A DNA stretch of 64,000 nucleotides, taken from Prochlorococcus sp. MIT 1314. GTDB taxonomy: Bacteria > Cyanobacteriota > Cyanobacteriia > PCC-6307 > Cyanobiaceae. Both the position numbers and the translations under genes were made by a program. This document shows positions 54,887 through 64,000 of this stretch, piece after piece; within the stretch, counting starts at the first letter, position 1; every line of letters starts with the position of its first letter. The notes beneath the pieces were generated by a model, which was not told where the DNA came from, made no database searches, and saw only the letters and a list, made by a program, of their open reading frames with translations. The stretch lies in the NCBI RefSeq assembly GCF_034093315.1, contig NZ_CP139300.1, forward strand, positions 248,001 to 312,000, given 5' to 3'.

Positions 54887-57453
54887 ACAACAATATTCAT
54901 AATTTTTCCTTTAACAATAATTATTTTTCTTATATCCTTATCTTGAGTCCATTTTAATATGTTAGGTCTTTTAAGAGTCAATTCTTTAATTTGATCTTCA
55001 CTCATATCATTATTAATATTTACCTTGTCTCTAACTTTTCCATTAACTTGTATTACTAGTTCATATGAATTTTCCTTTAGTGCCTCGGCATTAAATGAAG
55101 GCCAGCATTCTAAATGCACAGATTTTTTAAAACCTATAAGATGCCATATTTCTTCTGCAATATGAGGTGCAAATGGAGCCAACAAAATACAAAATGTTTT
55201 TAAAGCATCAATTTTTAAATTATTGTTTACGTCATTAATGGAATTTGATAATGAATTATAAAACTTCATTAGTTCTGAAATCGCAGTATTAAATTGGTTA
55301 TTTAATATGTCATTTGAAATTTCTTTTATAGCTATATTCATTGACTTTATTAAACTTATTTCTTTATCTGGACAGGAATTAGATTTACTATTTATATTTT
55401 TTGCACAATTTACATAAAGCTTCCAAATCCTGCTTAAAAATCTAAATTGTCCTTCAACATCTGTATCTCCCCATTCCAAATCTTTTTCTGGTGGTGCTTT
55501 AAATAATATAAACATTCTTGCTGTATCTGCTCCATATTTTTTAATTACTGATTCAGGGTCTATTCCATTATATTTTGACTTAGACATCTTCTCGAAAAGA
55601 ACTTCGAGTTTAGAATTGTCGATTGGATCTGTAGGATTTGATAGGTCAGTAATATCGGAAGGAGAAACATATTTACCCGTTTTATTGTTTTTATAGGCTG
55701 CCGCCTGAACCATTCCTTGCGTTAATAGTTTTTTAAATGGTTCATCAATTTCAAATAGTTCATTATCCCGCAAAGCTTTAGTGAAAAATCTTGCATATAA
55801 CAAATGCAATATTGCATGCTCTACTCCTCCAACATATTGATCTACAGGCAACCACTTATTAATTTCAATCTTTTCAAATGGCTTATTTGAACATTTTGAA
55901 GATGGATATCTTAAAAAATACCATGATGAACACATAAAAGTATCCATAGTATCAGTTTCTTTTTTTGCCGCTATTCCACATTTTGGACATGTTGTATTTA
56001 TCCAATTATTATTATCACCTAAAGCATTAATCTTGTTAGCCGAGATATCTATATCTTTTGGTAATGCAACAGGTAAATCTGATTGGTTTAAAGGAACAGA
56101 TCCACATTTTTTGCAATTAACGATGGGAATCGGACATCCCCAATATCTTTGTCTAGATATTAACCAATCTCTTAAACGATATTGAATCTTATTTTCGGCC
56201 CATCCATTATTTACACCCTCTTCTAAAATTTTTAATTTAGCAAAAGTATTTGCTATACCATTGTATTGATTTGAATTAATAAGATATCCATTTTCCACAT
56301 AAGCTTCATCAAGCTCATTAGTTTGTTCATTTTTATCCTTTATTATTACCTGATTAATATCAATATTATTTTTCTTAGCAAATTCAAAATCTCTTTGATC
56401 ATGAGCAGGCACGCCCATAACAGCGCCAGTTCCGTATTCATCGAGGACATAACTTGCAATCCAAATAGGAATAGGTTGAGAATTAACTGGATTTATTGCT
56501 ATTAAGCTAGTTTTTATTCCAATTTTTTCTAGTTCATTATTTTTATTATTTTTCAAATATTCTTTAAGATTTTCTATATTTTGTATGGTTTCTTGATCAG
56601 AAATATTTTTAATTAATGAATGATTAACAGAAATTGCTAAATAAGTTACTCCAAATAAAGTATCTGGCCTTGTTGTAAATACAGTTATTTTCTTTTCTGG
56701 ATTGTTATTGATATTGAAATTAATATTTGTACCAATTGACTTTCCAATCCAATTATCTTGCATTATTTTTACTCTTTCTGGCCAGTTATCTAATTTTTCT
56801 AAATCCTTCAATAACTCATCCGCATAATTAGTAATCCTTAAAAACCATTGCTTTAATAATTTTTTTTCAACTACTGCCCCAGATCTCCAAGATTTACCCT
56901 CTGAGTCAACTTGTTCATTAGCTAAGACTGTATTATCTATAGGATCCCAATTAACTTCTGATTCCTTTTGATATACAAGACCTGCCTTGTATAATTCCAA
57001 AAATAGATATTGTGTCCAAATATAATAATTTTCATCACAGGTTGCAAATTCCCTATCCCAATCAACTGATAGTCCCAAAAGCTTTAATTGTGACTTCATA
57101 TGAGAAATGTTTTTTTTAGTCCATACACTTGGACTAATTCCTCTTTCAATCGCTGCATTCTCAGCAGGCAAACCAAAAGCATCCCAACCCATTGGATGTA
57201 AAACAGATTTGCCCTTAAACCTTTGGAACCGAGCTATTAAGTCTGTAATAACATAATTCCTAACATGTCCCATATGAAGATTACCTGATGGGTAGGGAAA
57301 CATTGATAAGGCATAAAATTTATCGCTTTGTTCAGTTAATTCATCTGTTTTGTATAAATTGTTTTCTGTCCATATTGACTGCCATTTATTTTCTATTTCA
57401 GATGGATTATATAAATTGGTATCAGCTTCATATTGTTTATCGGGAGAAATCAC
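54883..57453 (-). CDS. leuS: Leucyl-tRNA synthetase
   Basis: Class I synthetase, 856 residues. HIGH motif as [16 protein letters not shown] (about 52-67). A zinc-like site [16 protein letters not shown] and TTCPKCG sits in the catalytic insertion. The CP1 editing domain has [17 protein letters not shown] and [24 protein letters not shown] as [18 protein letters not shown], and a C-terminal anticodon-binding domain ending in [13 protein letters not shown]. All key parts are intact. Convergent overlap of 4 bp with pgi; divergent from dapF across 107 bp. Confidence 0.98.
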   Translation of the reverse strand: MISPDKQYEADTNLYNPSEIENKWQSIWTENNLYKTDELTEQSDKFYALSMFPYPSGNLHMGHVRNYVITDLIARFQRFKGKSVLHPMGWDAFGLPAENAAIERGISPSVWTKKNISHMKSQLKLLGLSVDWDREFATCDENYYIWTQYLFLELYKAGLVYQKESEVNWDPIDNTVLANEQVDSEGKSWRSGAVVEKKLLKQWFLRITNYADELLKDLEKLDNWPERVKIMQDNWIGKSIGTNINFNINNNPEKKITVFTTRPDTLFGVTYLAISVNHSLIKNISDQETIQNIENLKEYLKNNKNNELEKIGIKTSLIAINPVNSQPIPIWIASYVLDEYGTGAVMGVPAHDQRDFEFAKKNNIDINQVIIKDKNEQTNELDEAYVENGYLINSNQYNGIANTFAKLKILEEGVNNGWAENKIQYRLRDWLISRQRYWGCPIPIVNCKKCGSVPLNQSDLPVALPKDIDISANKINALGDNNNWINTTCPKCGIAAKKETDTMDTFMCSSWYFLRYPSSKCSNKPFEKIEINKWLPVDQYVGGVEHAILHLLYARFFTKALRDNELFEIDEPFKKLLTQGMVQAAAYKNNKTGKYVSPSDITDLSNPTDPIDNSKLEVLFEKMSKSKYNGIDPESVIKKYGADTARMFILFKAPPEKDLEWGDTDVEGQFRFLSRIWKLYVNCAKNINSKSNSCPDKEISLIKSMNIAIKEISNDILNNQFNTAISELMKFYNSLSNSINDVNNNLKIDALKTFCILLAPFAPHIAEEIWHLIGFKKSVHLECWPSFNAEALKENSYELVIQVNGKVRDKVNINNDMSEDQIKELTLKRPNILKWTQDKDIRKIIIVKGKIMNIVV

Positions 57454-57560
57454 TTAATTTTTATTTGTTAAATTATTATTTTAATATCCATTGTATAAAA
57501 TAGAAATAGATTGTTAAAAGGAATAATTTATAATTAAAATTTAAAATATATTATCTACAA

Positions 57561-58421
57561 ATGAAAAATATAACTTTTGAAAAATATCAAGGTAACGGAA
57601 ATGATTTCGTAGTAATTGATTCTAGAGGAAATGATTTATATAAAAATTATAAGACAAATAAAATATTTGATATAAAAAAAATTTGCAACAGGCAATTTGG
57701 TATTGGAGCAGATGGTGTGATTTTTATAGAAGAACCTAATGAAGATAATTATGCAAAAATGATAATCTTTAATTCTGATGGTTCTGAAGCAGAAATGTGT
57801 GGAAACGGAATTAGGTGTTTAGTTGAGTATCTCCATGTAAATGATTCAATGAATAATAAAAATATAGAATATAAAATTGAGACTAAAGCAGGTTTAAAAA
57901 TTGCAAAATATATAAATGATGAAATTACAGTAAAAATGGGAGTTCCAATTTTAGATAGTCAAAATATACCAACAAAAATTGAAAAAAAAATCAATTCAAT
58001 TCCTTCACATGAATTTATTGAGAAAAATTTTAATAATGTAGGTTATGCAGTGGGAATGGGAAATCCTCATTTAATATTCTTTGTACAAGATATAGAGTCA
58101 ATTGTTCTTTCCAGACTTGGACCTATATTTGAAAAAAATGAATTATTTCCAGAAAAAACTAATGTTCATTTTTGTCAAATCTTAAATAGAGATAATATCA
58201 AAGTAAAGGTTTGGGAAAGAGGAGCAGGACCAACCTTAGCCTGTGGAACAGGTGCCTGTGCTATTCATGTAGCTGCTTTTAAATTAGACCTTTGTAATTC
58301 ACAAACCATAGTAACTTTACCAGGAGGTAATCTTAAAATTGATTGGTCAAAAGACGATTGTGAAGTCATGATGACCGGTATTGCTAAAAAGGTTTTCTCA
58401 GGATCAATGTTAGTAAATTAA
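57561..58421 (+). CDS. dapF: Diaminopimelate epimerase
   Basis: Converts LL- to meso-diaminopimelate for lysine and peptidoglycan. 286 residues. Opening FEKYQGNGNDFVVID (about 5-19). The two catalytic Cys lie in FNSDGSEAEMCGNGIRCLVEY (about 71-91) and AGPTLACGTGACAIHVAAFKL (about 221-241). GMGNPHLIFFVQDI is also typical. The TAA stop and the ATG of the next gene share one base (TAATG), so the genes are translationally coupled. Confidence 0.97.
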   Translation: MKNITFEKYQGNGNDFVVIDSRGNDLYKNYKTNKIFDIKKICNRQFGIGADGVIFIEEPNEDNYAKMIIFNSDGSEAEMCGNGIRCLVEYLHVNDSMNNKNIEYKIETKAGLKIAKYINDEITVKMGVPILDSQNIPTKIEKKINSIPSHEFIEKNFNNVGYAVGMGNPHLIFFVQDIESIVLSRLGPIFEKNELFPEKTNVHFCQILNRDNIKVKVWERGAGPTLACGTGACAIHVAAFKLDLCNSQTIVTLPGGNLKIDWSKDDCEVMMTGIAKKVFSGSMLVN

Positions 58422-59593
58422 TGGAAAATAATTTTATTTATTTAGATAATGCATCCACAACTCCATTATCTGAGAATGTTTTAAATATAATAAATTCAAC
58501 TTACAGGAATTATTGGCATAACCCATCATCTACATATCAGCTAGGGATAAAATGCTCTACATATCTTGAAAAAATTAGATCTAAAATTGCTTATATATTT
58601 GAAGCAGAACCAGAGGATATAATTTTTACTTCTGGTTCTTCGGAATCAACAAATATTGTATTTAATAATATTTATGAGAACTTTAAAAATAGTAGAGTTG
58701 TTATTTCGAATGTTGAACATCAAGCTACCAATATTTGTGCTAATAAATTAAGAATTCAAAACTGGGATATTTACGAATGGACGGTAAATAATGATGGTAT
58801 TTTAAATATTTCAAATATCGATAAAGTTTTAACCAATGAAACTAAGCTTGTATCAATTATTTGGGGACAAAGTGAAATAGGGACAATACAACCTGTTCAA
58901 TTTATAGGTTCCAAATGTGAAGAATTAAATATAATGTTTCATTTAGATGGAACTCAAATATTAAGCAATGGAATATTCAGTTGGAAAGATCTTAAATGTG
59001 ATTTTTTAAGTTTATCTGCTCATAAATTTGGAGGTCCAAAAGGTATCGGTATTCTTTTAACAAAAGAAAAGTCTAGACAAATTTTAAAAAATAAAGACAT
59101 ATCAGCAACTCAGGAATTTTCAATTAGACAAGGTACACAAGCCTTGCCATTAATCGCTGGAATGTATGAATCATTAAAGAATATTAAAGGAAAAATAAAA
59201 TTATATGATTACATAACTGAATTTCCTTCTAATAATATTAATAAACTTAAAAATTATTTTTTTCAAAAAATTAAGGATAATAATCACATAAAGATTACCG
59301 GTAGTATTAACCATAGGCTTCCCAATCATATTTCGTTTCTACTATTAAATAAACTATTTGAACCTATAAAGGCCTATAAGATTGTTAATTTCATGTCAGA
59401 AAATAGAATAGCCATAAGTAGTGGAAGTGCTTGTTCAAGCTCATCTGGTAAACCTAGCTCAACACTTAAAAATATTGGTTTACAAGATAATGAACTATAT
59501 TCAAATATTCGTGTTACTTTAGGTTCAATAAACAATAAGTCAGAAATAGATAAATTTTTAGAACTTATTCAAATATGTATTGACAAATTTTAA
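58421..59593 (+). CDS. Cysteine desulfurase (NifS/IscS-like)
   Basis: 390 residues, PLP enzyme that mobilises sulfur from cysteine for Fe-S clusters or thio-modified tRNA. Start YLDNASTTPLSENVL, then FTSGSSESTN, VSNVEHQAT (His stacking on PLP), FHLDGTQILSNG (PLP Asp) and the Schiff-base Lys in LSLSAHKFGGPKGIG (about 197-211). The active-site loop Cys is in ISSGSACSSSSGKPS (about 335-349). Which of the several cyanobacterial paralogues this is cannot be fixed from sequence. It shares one base with each neighbouring gene. Confidence 0.92.
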   Translation: MENNFIYLDNASTTPLSENVLNIINSTYRNYWHNPSSTYQLGIKCSTYLEKIRSKIAYIFEAEPEDIIFTSGSSESTNIVFNNIYENFKNSRVVISNVEHQATNICANKLRIQNWDIYEWTVNNDGILNISNIDKVLTNETKLVSIIWGQSEIGTIQPVQFIGSKCEELNIMFHLDGTQILSNGIFSWKDLKCDFLSLSAHKFGGPKGIGILLTKEKSRQILKNKDISATQEFSIRQGTQALPLIAGMYESLKNIKGKIKLYDYITEFPSNNINKLKNYFFQKIKDNNHIKITGSINHRLPNHISFLLLNKLFEPIKAYKIVNFMSENRIAISSGSACSSSSGKPSSTLKNIGLQDNELYSNIRVTLGSINNKSEIDKFLELIQICIDKF

Positions 59594-60219
59594 TGGAAAC
59601 TAATTACAGACTACCTAAAGATTTAAATGAATCTCTTAAGAATATGGAGGATGCAATTATTCCAAGTTTATTAGATTCAAATAAAAGATTTACCATAGAA
59701 TTTAATTTTGAAGGACTGAAGTTTAACAGAATTGGAATAACTATCTATAAGATATTATCTATAAATAATAATGTATTCATAACATTTGCTGATCAAGGTG
59801 CTGTGGCATTGGCTCAAAGAGACTATCCAGATATTAAGGATAAAATCTTTACTTTTAAATCATTTAATGAATCAAATAATATAAATAATATTGATAGTGC
59901 AATGATATCCATACTACCTCAACCATATGATTTCGATTCATTTGAACCTATGTCTGATAATTATCAAGGAAAGCATTATTCATTAAATCCAAAATTTGAA
60001 GATGCCAATATTGGAATAGGAAGTGTTATTAGAGAGAGACGTAAAAACTTTGTCAAAACTTGGAAAAATATTTATTTTCTTCAGCCTTTAAATAAAGCTG
60101 CTCTTATGCATATTTATCCAAATAACTGGTTACTTTTCAAAGAAGAAAACAAAAAGTATTTTTTTAAAAAAGAATTTGAAATTAAACCGGATAACGAATC
60201 TATTTTTGTAAACTTATAG
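59593..60219 (+). CDS. DUF1995-like protein
   Basis: 208 residues, soluble. The start YRLPKDLNESLKNMEDAIIPSL, the segment FNFEGLKF, FITFADQGAVALAQRDYPDI and RERRKNFVKTWKNIYFLQPL fit the DUF1995 family of cyanobacteria and chloroplasts. The Arabidopsis member LPA3 assists PSII CP43 assembly, so an assembly role is possible but not shown. Coupled to the cysteine desulfurase gene by a one-base overlap. Confidence 0.8.
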   Translation: METNYRLPKDLNESLKNMEDAIIPSLLDSNKRFTIEFNFEGLKFNRIGITIYKILSINNNVFITFADQGAVALAQRDYPDIKDKIFTFKSFNESNNINNIDSAMISILPQPYDFDSFEPMSDNYQGKHYSLNPKFEDANIGIGSVIRERRKNFVKTWKNIYFLQPLNKAALMHIYPNNWLLFKEENKKYFFKKEFEIKPDNESIFVNL

Positions 60220-60225
60220 ATTGAT

Positions 60226-61443
60226 TTGATAAAAAAAATTTATTCATTTTTCTTAATTTTTCCTGTTTTAGTAACATTTCCTTTCTTAATAAGATATTTA
60301 CTAGTAAATCAGAAAATAACTATTTTAAATAGTATCTATTTTAATTTCCCTGTAATAATTACTAAAAATAAAAATTGTCCTACTTATGATGCTTTATTAA
60401 ATCAAACCCTAGATGATTCTTTTAGTGTATCAATTATTAATAATAAAGGGGAAATAATTAGTTCCTATAATGATGAAGTTCCAAGGTTGCCAGCATCAAA
60501 TCAAAAATTATTCTCATCAGCTTATGTTTTAAGTAAATATAAATTAAATAATAATTTAAAAACTTCCTTATTAAAAAATAAAAACAATTATTATTTGCAC
60601 GGTCAAGGTGATCCAGATTTGAATTATGAAAATATAATCGAACTAATTTCAAATGTTAAAGAAAAAAAAATTATTAACTTTAATATTGTAGAAATTGATT
60701 CAAAATTATATTGGCCTAATGGTTGGACAAATACAGATAAACTTTACGAATATGGATCTCCAATTACATCTCTTGCAATAGAAAGTAATCACAATAAATA
60801 TGAAGATATTTATGCTTTAAAAAATTTTATTAAAAACTATTTAAAAAATAAATTTCCAAATTCAAAAGTATATATAGATTTTTTTGATGCAGAAAAAACA
60901 TTTTACTTAAAAGATACTACAGAGATAAATAAAATATATTCAACTCCAATTCTTTCATTATTAACTCTAACAAATTCTGAAAGCCATAATTTTACAGCTG
61001 AATCTCTCTTTAAAAATGCCTCAAATACATGGAACGATAATGACTATATAAAAATTAAAATATGGCTTGAAAATAAAGGCCTCCCAGTAACTAATACATA
61101 CTTTGCAGATGCTAGTGGATTGTCTAGAAAAAATAAAATTACAACAAAATTAGTTGTATTGTTTTTAGATAAAATGAGATATTCTAATGATTTTCAATCT
61201 TATCAATCTTCACTTTCAATAATGGGTGTAAGAGGAACATTAGCTAAAAGATTTGTAAATAGTGAATTATCTGGAAAGTTTTTTGGAAAAACTGGGACTC
61301 TTTCAAATGTCTTTGCATTATCTGGCTTTTTGTACAAAAATGAAAAGCCAATAATTATAAGCATTATCCAGAATTCTAATAATATTGATAAAGAAAAAGC
61401 TTTTAAATTATTACGCGATGTTTATCACTTGAAATCTTGCTAA
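60226..61443 (+). CDS. D-alanyl-D-alanine carboxypeptidase, PBP4/S13-like
   Basis: 405 residues from TTG at 60226, 6 bp after the previous stop. An N-terminal membrane anchor or signal (about 5-27) suggests a periplasmic location. The penicillin-binding motifs are SxxK as S91-N-Q-K94 (RLPASNQKLFSSAYVL), SxN as SHN (about 254-256, SESHNFTAESLF) and KTG (about 355-357, GKFFGKTGTLSNVFALSGF). It trims or crosslink-edits peptidoglycan. It is shorter than E. coli DacB and lacks most of the extra domain between motifs. The 3' end is 8 bp from coaD. Confidence 0.9.
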   Translation: MIKKIYSFFLIFPVLVTFPFLIRYLLVNQKITILNSIYFNFPVIITKNKNCPTYDALLNQTLDDSFSVSIINNKGEIISSYNDEVPRLPASNQKLFSSAYVLSKYKLNNNLKTSLLKNKNNYYLHGQGDPDLNYENIIELISNVKEKKIINFNIVEIDSKLYWPNGWTNTDKLYEYGSPITSLAIESNHNKYEDIYALKNFIKNYLKNKFPNSKVYIDFFDAEKTFYLKDTTEINKIYSTPILSLLTLTNSESHNFTAESLFKNASNTWNDNDYIKIKIWLENKGLPVTNTYFADASGLSRKNKITTKLVVLFLDKMRYSNDFQSYQSSLSIMGVRGTLAKRFVNSELSGKFFGKTGTLSNVFALSGFLYKNEKPIIISIIQNSNNIDKEKAFKLLRDVYHLKSC

Positions 61444-61451
61444 TAAAAATA

Positions 61452-61925
61452 TTATTTAAAATATTCTTTTAAATCCCTTTCAACAGAGGCGGGTACCATG
61501 TGATTAATTTCGCCTCCAAATTTTGCAACTTCTTTTACTAAAGAACTACTAAGAAAACTATAATTTGTATTTGTCGATAAAAATATAGTTTCAATATCAT
61601 TATTAAGAGATTTATTTGTATGGGCAATCTGAAGTTCATACTCAAAATCACTCATTGCTCTTAAGCCTCTAAGAATAAGATTAGCTTTTAGATCATTTGC
61701 ACAATCAACAGTGAGTCCAGAATAAGAAATAACTTCAATATTAGGTAAATGAGAAAGAGAATTTTTTATTTGTATTATTCTTCTTTGTAGATTAAATGTT
61801 GGTGTTTTAGAAGTATTTTCTAAAACAGCAACTACTAGATTTCCAAATATTTTTTCGGCCCTTTCTATTAAATCAAGATGCCCGTTTGTTAAAGGATCAA
61901 ATGTACCTGGATAAAGAATTTTCAT
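61452..61925 (-). CDS. coaD: Phosphopantetheine adenylyltransferase
   Basis: Fourth step of coenzyme A synthesis. 157 residues, standard. The nucleotidyltransferase motif [17 protein letters not shown] (7-23) has the T/HxGH site (NGH), [26 protein letters not shown] is the phosphopantetheine-binding part, and [18 protein letters not shown] ends the core. It is divergent from the flavin reductase-like gene across 59 bp. Confidence 0.97.
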   Translation of the reverse strand: MKILYPGTFDPLTNGHLDLIERAEKIFGNLVVAVLENTSKTPTFNLQRRIIQIKNSLSHLPNIEVISYSGLTVDCANDLKANLILRGLRAMSDFEYELQIAHTNKSLNNDIETIFLSTNTNYSFLSSSLVKEVAKFGGEINHMVPASVERDLKEYFK

Positions 61926-61984
61926 GAATTTATTATGATCGAATAAGAAATTTAGTTAAAATAAGATCATTAGATAAATCAATT

Positions 61985-62473
61985 ATGACATTAAATCTAG
62001 AAGCAAAAAAAATCTTATTAAGAAAAATACCTCACGGATTATTTATTTGTGGCGTTAGAGACGAGGAAAAAAATGAAGTGAATGGATTTACTGCAAGTTG
62101 GGTGACTCAAGGTTCTTTCACCCCACCATTAGTTGTAATGGCTGTTAGAGCAGAGGGTTCTAGTCATGAAATAATAAAGTCCACCAATAAGTTCTCATTA
62201 AATGTGCTCAAAAGTGATCAAAAGGATCTAGCAGCTGTTTTCTTTAAACCTCAAAAAGCATTAGGAGGTAGATTTGAATCTGTTGAATTTAATTTAGGTG
62301 AGCTTGGATTGCCTATTTTAGTTGATAGTGTTGGGGGAGTTGAATGTAATGTTGTTGGAAGTGTTATGCATGGAGACCATACCGTTTTTGTAGGAGAGGT
62401 TCACTCTGCTTATCTGAATAATGATGTTGACTCACTAAATTTATCTTCAACTGGCTGGAATTATGGAGGGTAA
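61985..62473 (+). CDS. Flavin reductase-like (FMN-binding split barrel) protein
   Basis: 162 residues. Matches the flavin reductase-like domain: LRKIPHGLFICGVRDE, NGFTASWVTQGSFTPPLVVMAVRAEGSSHEII (about 33-64), FSLNVLKSDQKDLAAVFF, and HTVFVGEVHSAYLN. The FMN site motif GFTASW is clear. It is close to the C-terminal domain of cyanobacterial flavodiiron proteins but stands alone here. Electron donor and acceptor unknown. uvrC starts 9 bp downstream, so they may share a transcript. Confidence 0.9.
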   Translation: MTLNLEAKKILLRKIPHGLFICGVRDEEKNEVNGFTASWVTQGSFTPPLVVMAVRAEGSSHEIIKSTNKFSLNVLKSDQKDLAAVFFKPQKALGGRFESVEFNLGELGLPILVDSVGGVECNVVGSVMHGDHTVFVGEVHSAYLNNDVDSLNLSSTGWNYGG

Positions 62474-62482
62474 TCATTATAA

Positions 62483-64000
62483 ATGAGTAATTCCTCTATT
62501 GAAAAAATAGATAACAAATATAATTTTAAAATTGAATATGAATTAATTAATAATAAGGAGTTATTAAAATCAAGATTATCCGAAATTCCAAAGTCATCTG
62601 GTTGTTATCTTTTTAAAGATATTGATAATAACTTACTTTATATCGGTAAATCTAAAAAACTACGCAGTAGAGTAAGTAGTTATTTCAATAATTATTCAGA
62701 TTTAACTCCCCGATTAAGTTTGATGGTTCGTCAAATAACTGAAATAGAAATAATAGTTACAGATAGCGAATATGAAGCATTAAATTTAGAGTCAAATTTA
62801 ATTAAAACAAACAAACCATACTTTAATATTCTTTTAAAGGATGATAAGAAATATCCATATCTTTGTATAACTTGGAGTGAAAAATATCCTCGAATATTTA
62901 TTACAAGAAGAAGAAGAAATAGAAATAATTTAGATAGATATTATGGACCTTATGTTGATGTTGGATTATTAAGGAGAACATTATTTACGATAAAAAAAAT
63001 ATTTCCACTTAGACAAAGACCAAGGCCAGTATATAAAGATAGAACTTGTTTGAATTACTCAATAGGAAGATGCCCAGGTGTTTGCCAAGAAGTTATATCA
63101 TCTGAAGATTATAAAAAAATAATGAAACAAGTATCTATGATATTTCAGGGAAGAAATGATGACTTAGAAATATTTTTACAAAAAAAAATGCTGCAACTTT
63201 CAAATGATTTAGATTATGAGAATGCAGCAAAAATAAGGGATCAAATTTCAGGTTTAAAATTATTAACTGAATCACAAAAAATATCAATACCAGATTCTTC
63301 AATTAATAGAGATATCTTTGGAATAGTTTCAGAAAAAAATGTAGCTAGTATACAAATTTTTCAAATGAGATCTGGTAAGCTTATTGGGAGAATTGGCTAT
63401 AGTCAAAAATTAAATAATGAAGATGACAATCTTATTCTACAAAAGATATTAGAAGAGCATTATATGAATGTTGAAGCTGTAGAAATACCATCAGAAATTC
63501 TTATTCAATATAAACTTCCAAAACAAGCAACCATAGAGGATTGGTTAACGGAGCTAAGAAAAAAGAAAGTAAAAATCTTAATCCCAAAAAGAAATAAAAA
63601 ACATGAAACTGTAGAAATGGTTTTAAAAAATGCGAAATTGGAATTAGATAGAATATTAAATGGGATACAAGATAATGAATCATCAATTGAGGATCTTGCC
63701 CAAATACTTGAATTAAGCGAACAACCTAAAAGAATTGAAGGTTATGATATAAGCCATATTCAAGGTAGTGACCCTGTAGCATCTCAAGTCGTTTTTATTG
63801 ATGGGATTCCTTCTAAACAGCATTATAGGAAATATAAAATTAAGGATCCAAACGTTTTTGTAGGACATAGTGATGATTTTGCTTCTATATATGAAGTAAT
63901 ACATAGAAGGTTTAAAAAATGGTCAAGATTTAAAAAAGGCGGAGGGGATTTTTCAATATTAAATGATAAAACGAATAGTAAATTAGACAATGAACTTCTA
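62483..64000 (+). CDS. uvrC: Excinuclease ABC subunit C, 3'-truncated by window edge
   Basis: Makes the dual incisions in nucleotide excision repair. ATG at 62483 opens 506 codons with no stop before the window end. The GIY-YIG 3'-nuclease domain is at about 38-115 (PKSSGCYLFKDIDNNLLYIGKSKKLRSRVSSYF), with the zinc or Cys stretch CLNYSIGRCPGVC (about 193-205), the UVR UvrB-binding domain (about 215-260, DYENAAKIRDQI), and the start of the RNase H-like 5'-nuclease domain (GYDISHIQGSDPVASQVVF, about 420-438). The end is outside the window. Confidence 0.96.
   Translation, partial: MSNSSIEKIDNKYNFKIEYELINNKELLKSRLSEIPKSSGCYLFKDIDNNLLYIGKSKKLRSRVSSYFNNYSDLTPRLSLMVRQITEIEIIVTDSEYEALNLESNLIKTNKPYFNILLKDDKKYPYLCITWSEKYPRIFITRRRRNRNNLDRYYGPYVDVGLLRRTLFTIKKIFPLRQRPRPVYKDRTCLNYSIGRCPGVCQEVISSEDYKKIMKQVSMIFQGRNDDLEIFLQKKMLQLSNDLDYENAAKIRDQISGLKLLTESQKISIPDSSINRDIFGIVSEKNVASIQIFQMRSGKLIGRIGYSQKLNNEDDNLILQKILEEHYMNVEAVEIPSEILIQYKLPKQATIEDWLTELRKKKVKILIPKRNKKHETVEMVLKNAKLELDRILNGIQDNESSIEDLAQILELSEQPKRIEGYDISHIQGSDPVASQVVFIDGIPSKQHYRKYKIKDPNVFVGHSDDFASIYEVIHRRFKKWSRFKKGGGDFSILNDKTNSKLDNELL

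Noticed and set aside
1-64000. Searched by eye for CRISPR arrays, insertion sequences, att sites, integrases and rRNA
   Set aside because: No regularly spaced repeats, transposase or integrase motifs, or rRNA segments were found; gene content is core-like throughout.

Overview
The window looks like chromosome from a high-light-adapted Prochlorococcus (marine picocyanobacterium). The DNA is very AT-rich and intergenic gaps are tiny. Cyanobacterial marker genes are present: psaK, psb28, a PAM68-like PSII assembly factor, GUN4, glnA with an NtcA-like site, and DUF3110, DUF2499, DUF3593, DUF1995 and DUF6439 proteins. The proteins have the Asn/Lys/Ile-rich composition of that clade. The strain cannot be told from sequence reading alone. 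I see no insertion sequence, prophage, CRISPR array, rRNA or integrase. Nearly all of it is core genome, and no gene-free stretch exceeds about 215 bases; the largest gaps are 25405-25617 and 45606-45817.

Layout. 1-4971: end of gatA (cut by the window edge) and dnaE. 4973-7681 (minus): a run of EamA transporter, secreted glycine-rich protein, ruvA, rpsO and PAM68-like gene. 7780-9813: dnaG. 9830-12013 (minus): a probable SOS operon umuD-umuC-putative zinc metallopeptidase behind a LexA-type box. 12113-12881 (minus): rlmH and a small unknown gene. 12938-18819 (plus): rsmA, ispE, DUF3082-like gene, a 31-codon membrane ORF, pdhB, secD, secF and a 60-codon membrane ORF. 18823-21337 (minus): mnmH, psb28 and an AI-2E-type membrane protein. 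21370-22570: GUN4 and a GHKL ATPase. 22549-25404 (minus): glnA with a strong intrinsic terminator, then a methyltransferase and DUF6439.

25618-28864: an aminotransferase, tadA (minus), a PLP decarboxylase and a 45-codon membrane ORF. 28857-34419 (minus): pyk, MacB-like permease, bioY, lspA and a DUF697-type GTPase. 34481-37251: MazG-like gene (plus), then ilvA, scpB and YggT (minus). 37362-39248: dxs. 39272-45469 (minus): ferredoxin, inositol phosphatase, hisZ, htpG, rpmB, peroxiredoxin, DUF2499, DUF3593 and psaK. 45519-45605: tRNA-Ser(GGA). 45818-49606: dnaK, dnaJ, DUF3110 and cyclophilin. 49612-64000: ribBA, argC, purN, pgi, leuS, dapF, cysteine desulfurase, DUF1995, dacB, coaD, flavin reductase-like gene and the start of uvrC (cut by the right edge).

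The genes cover replication and repair (dnaE, dnaG, ruvA, umuDC, uvrC), translation and RNA modification, isoprenoid supply (ispE, dxs), nitrogen assimilation, photosystem assembly, protein export and chaperones. The most unusual locus is the umuDC operon. Its third gene carries an HExxH...ExEA zinc-peptidase signature, and its start codon is fused to an 18-nt A homopolymer that also contributes the last base of the umuC stop codon. Other points to check are a ScpB gene whose conserved first helix lies upstream of any canonical start codon, unannotated-size membrane proteins of 31 and 45 residues, a 150-residue tail on RibBA, and the fact that all convergent gene pairs sit within 23 bp of each other or overlap.
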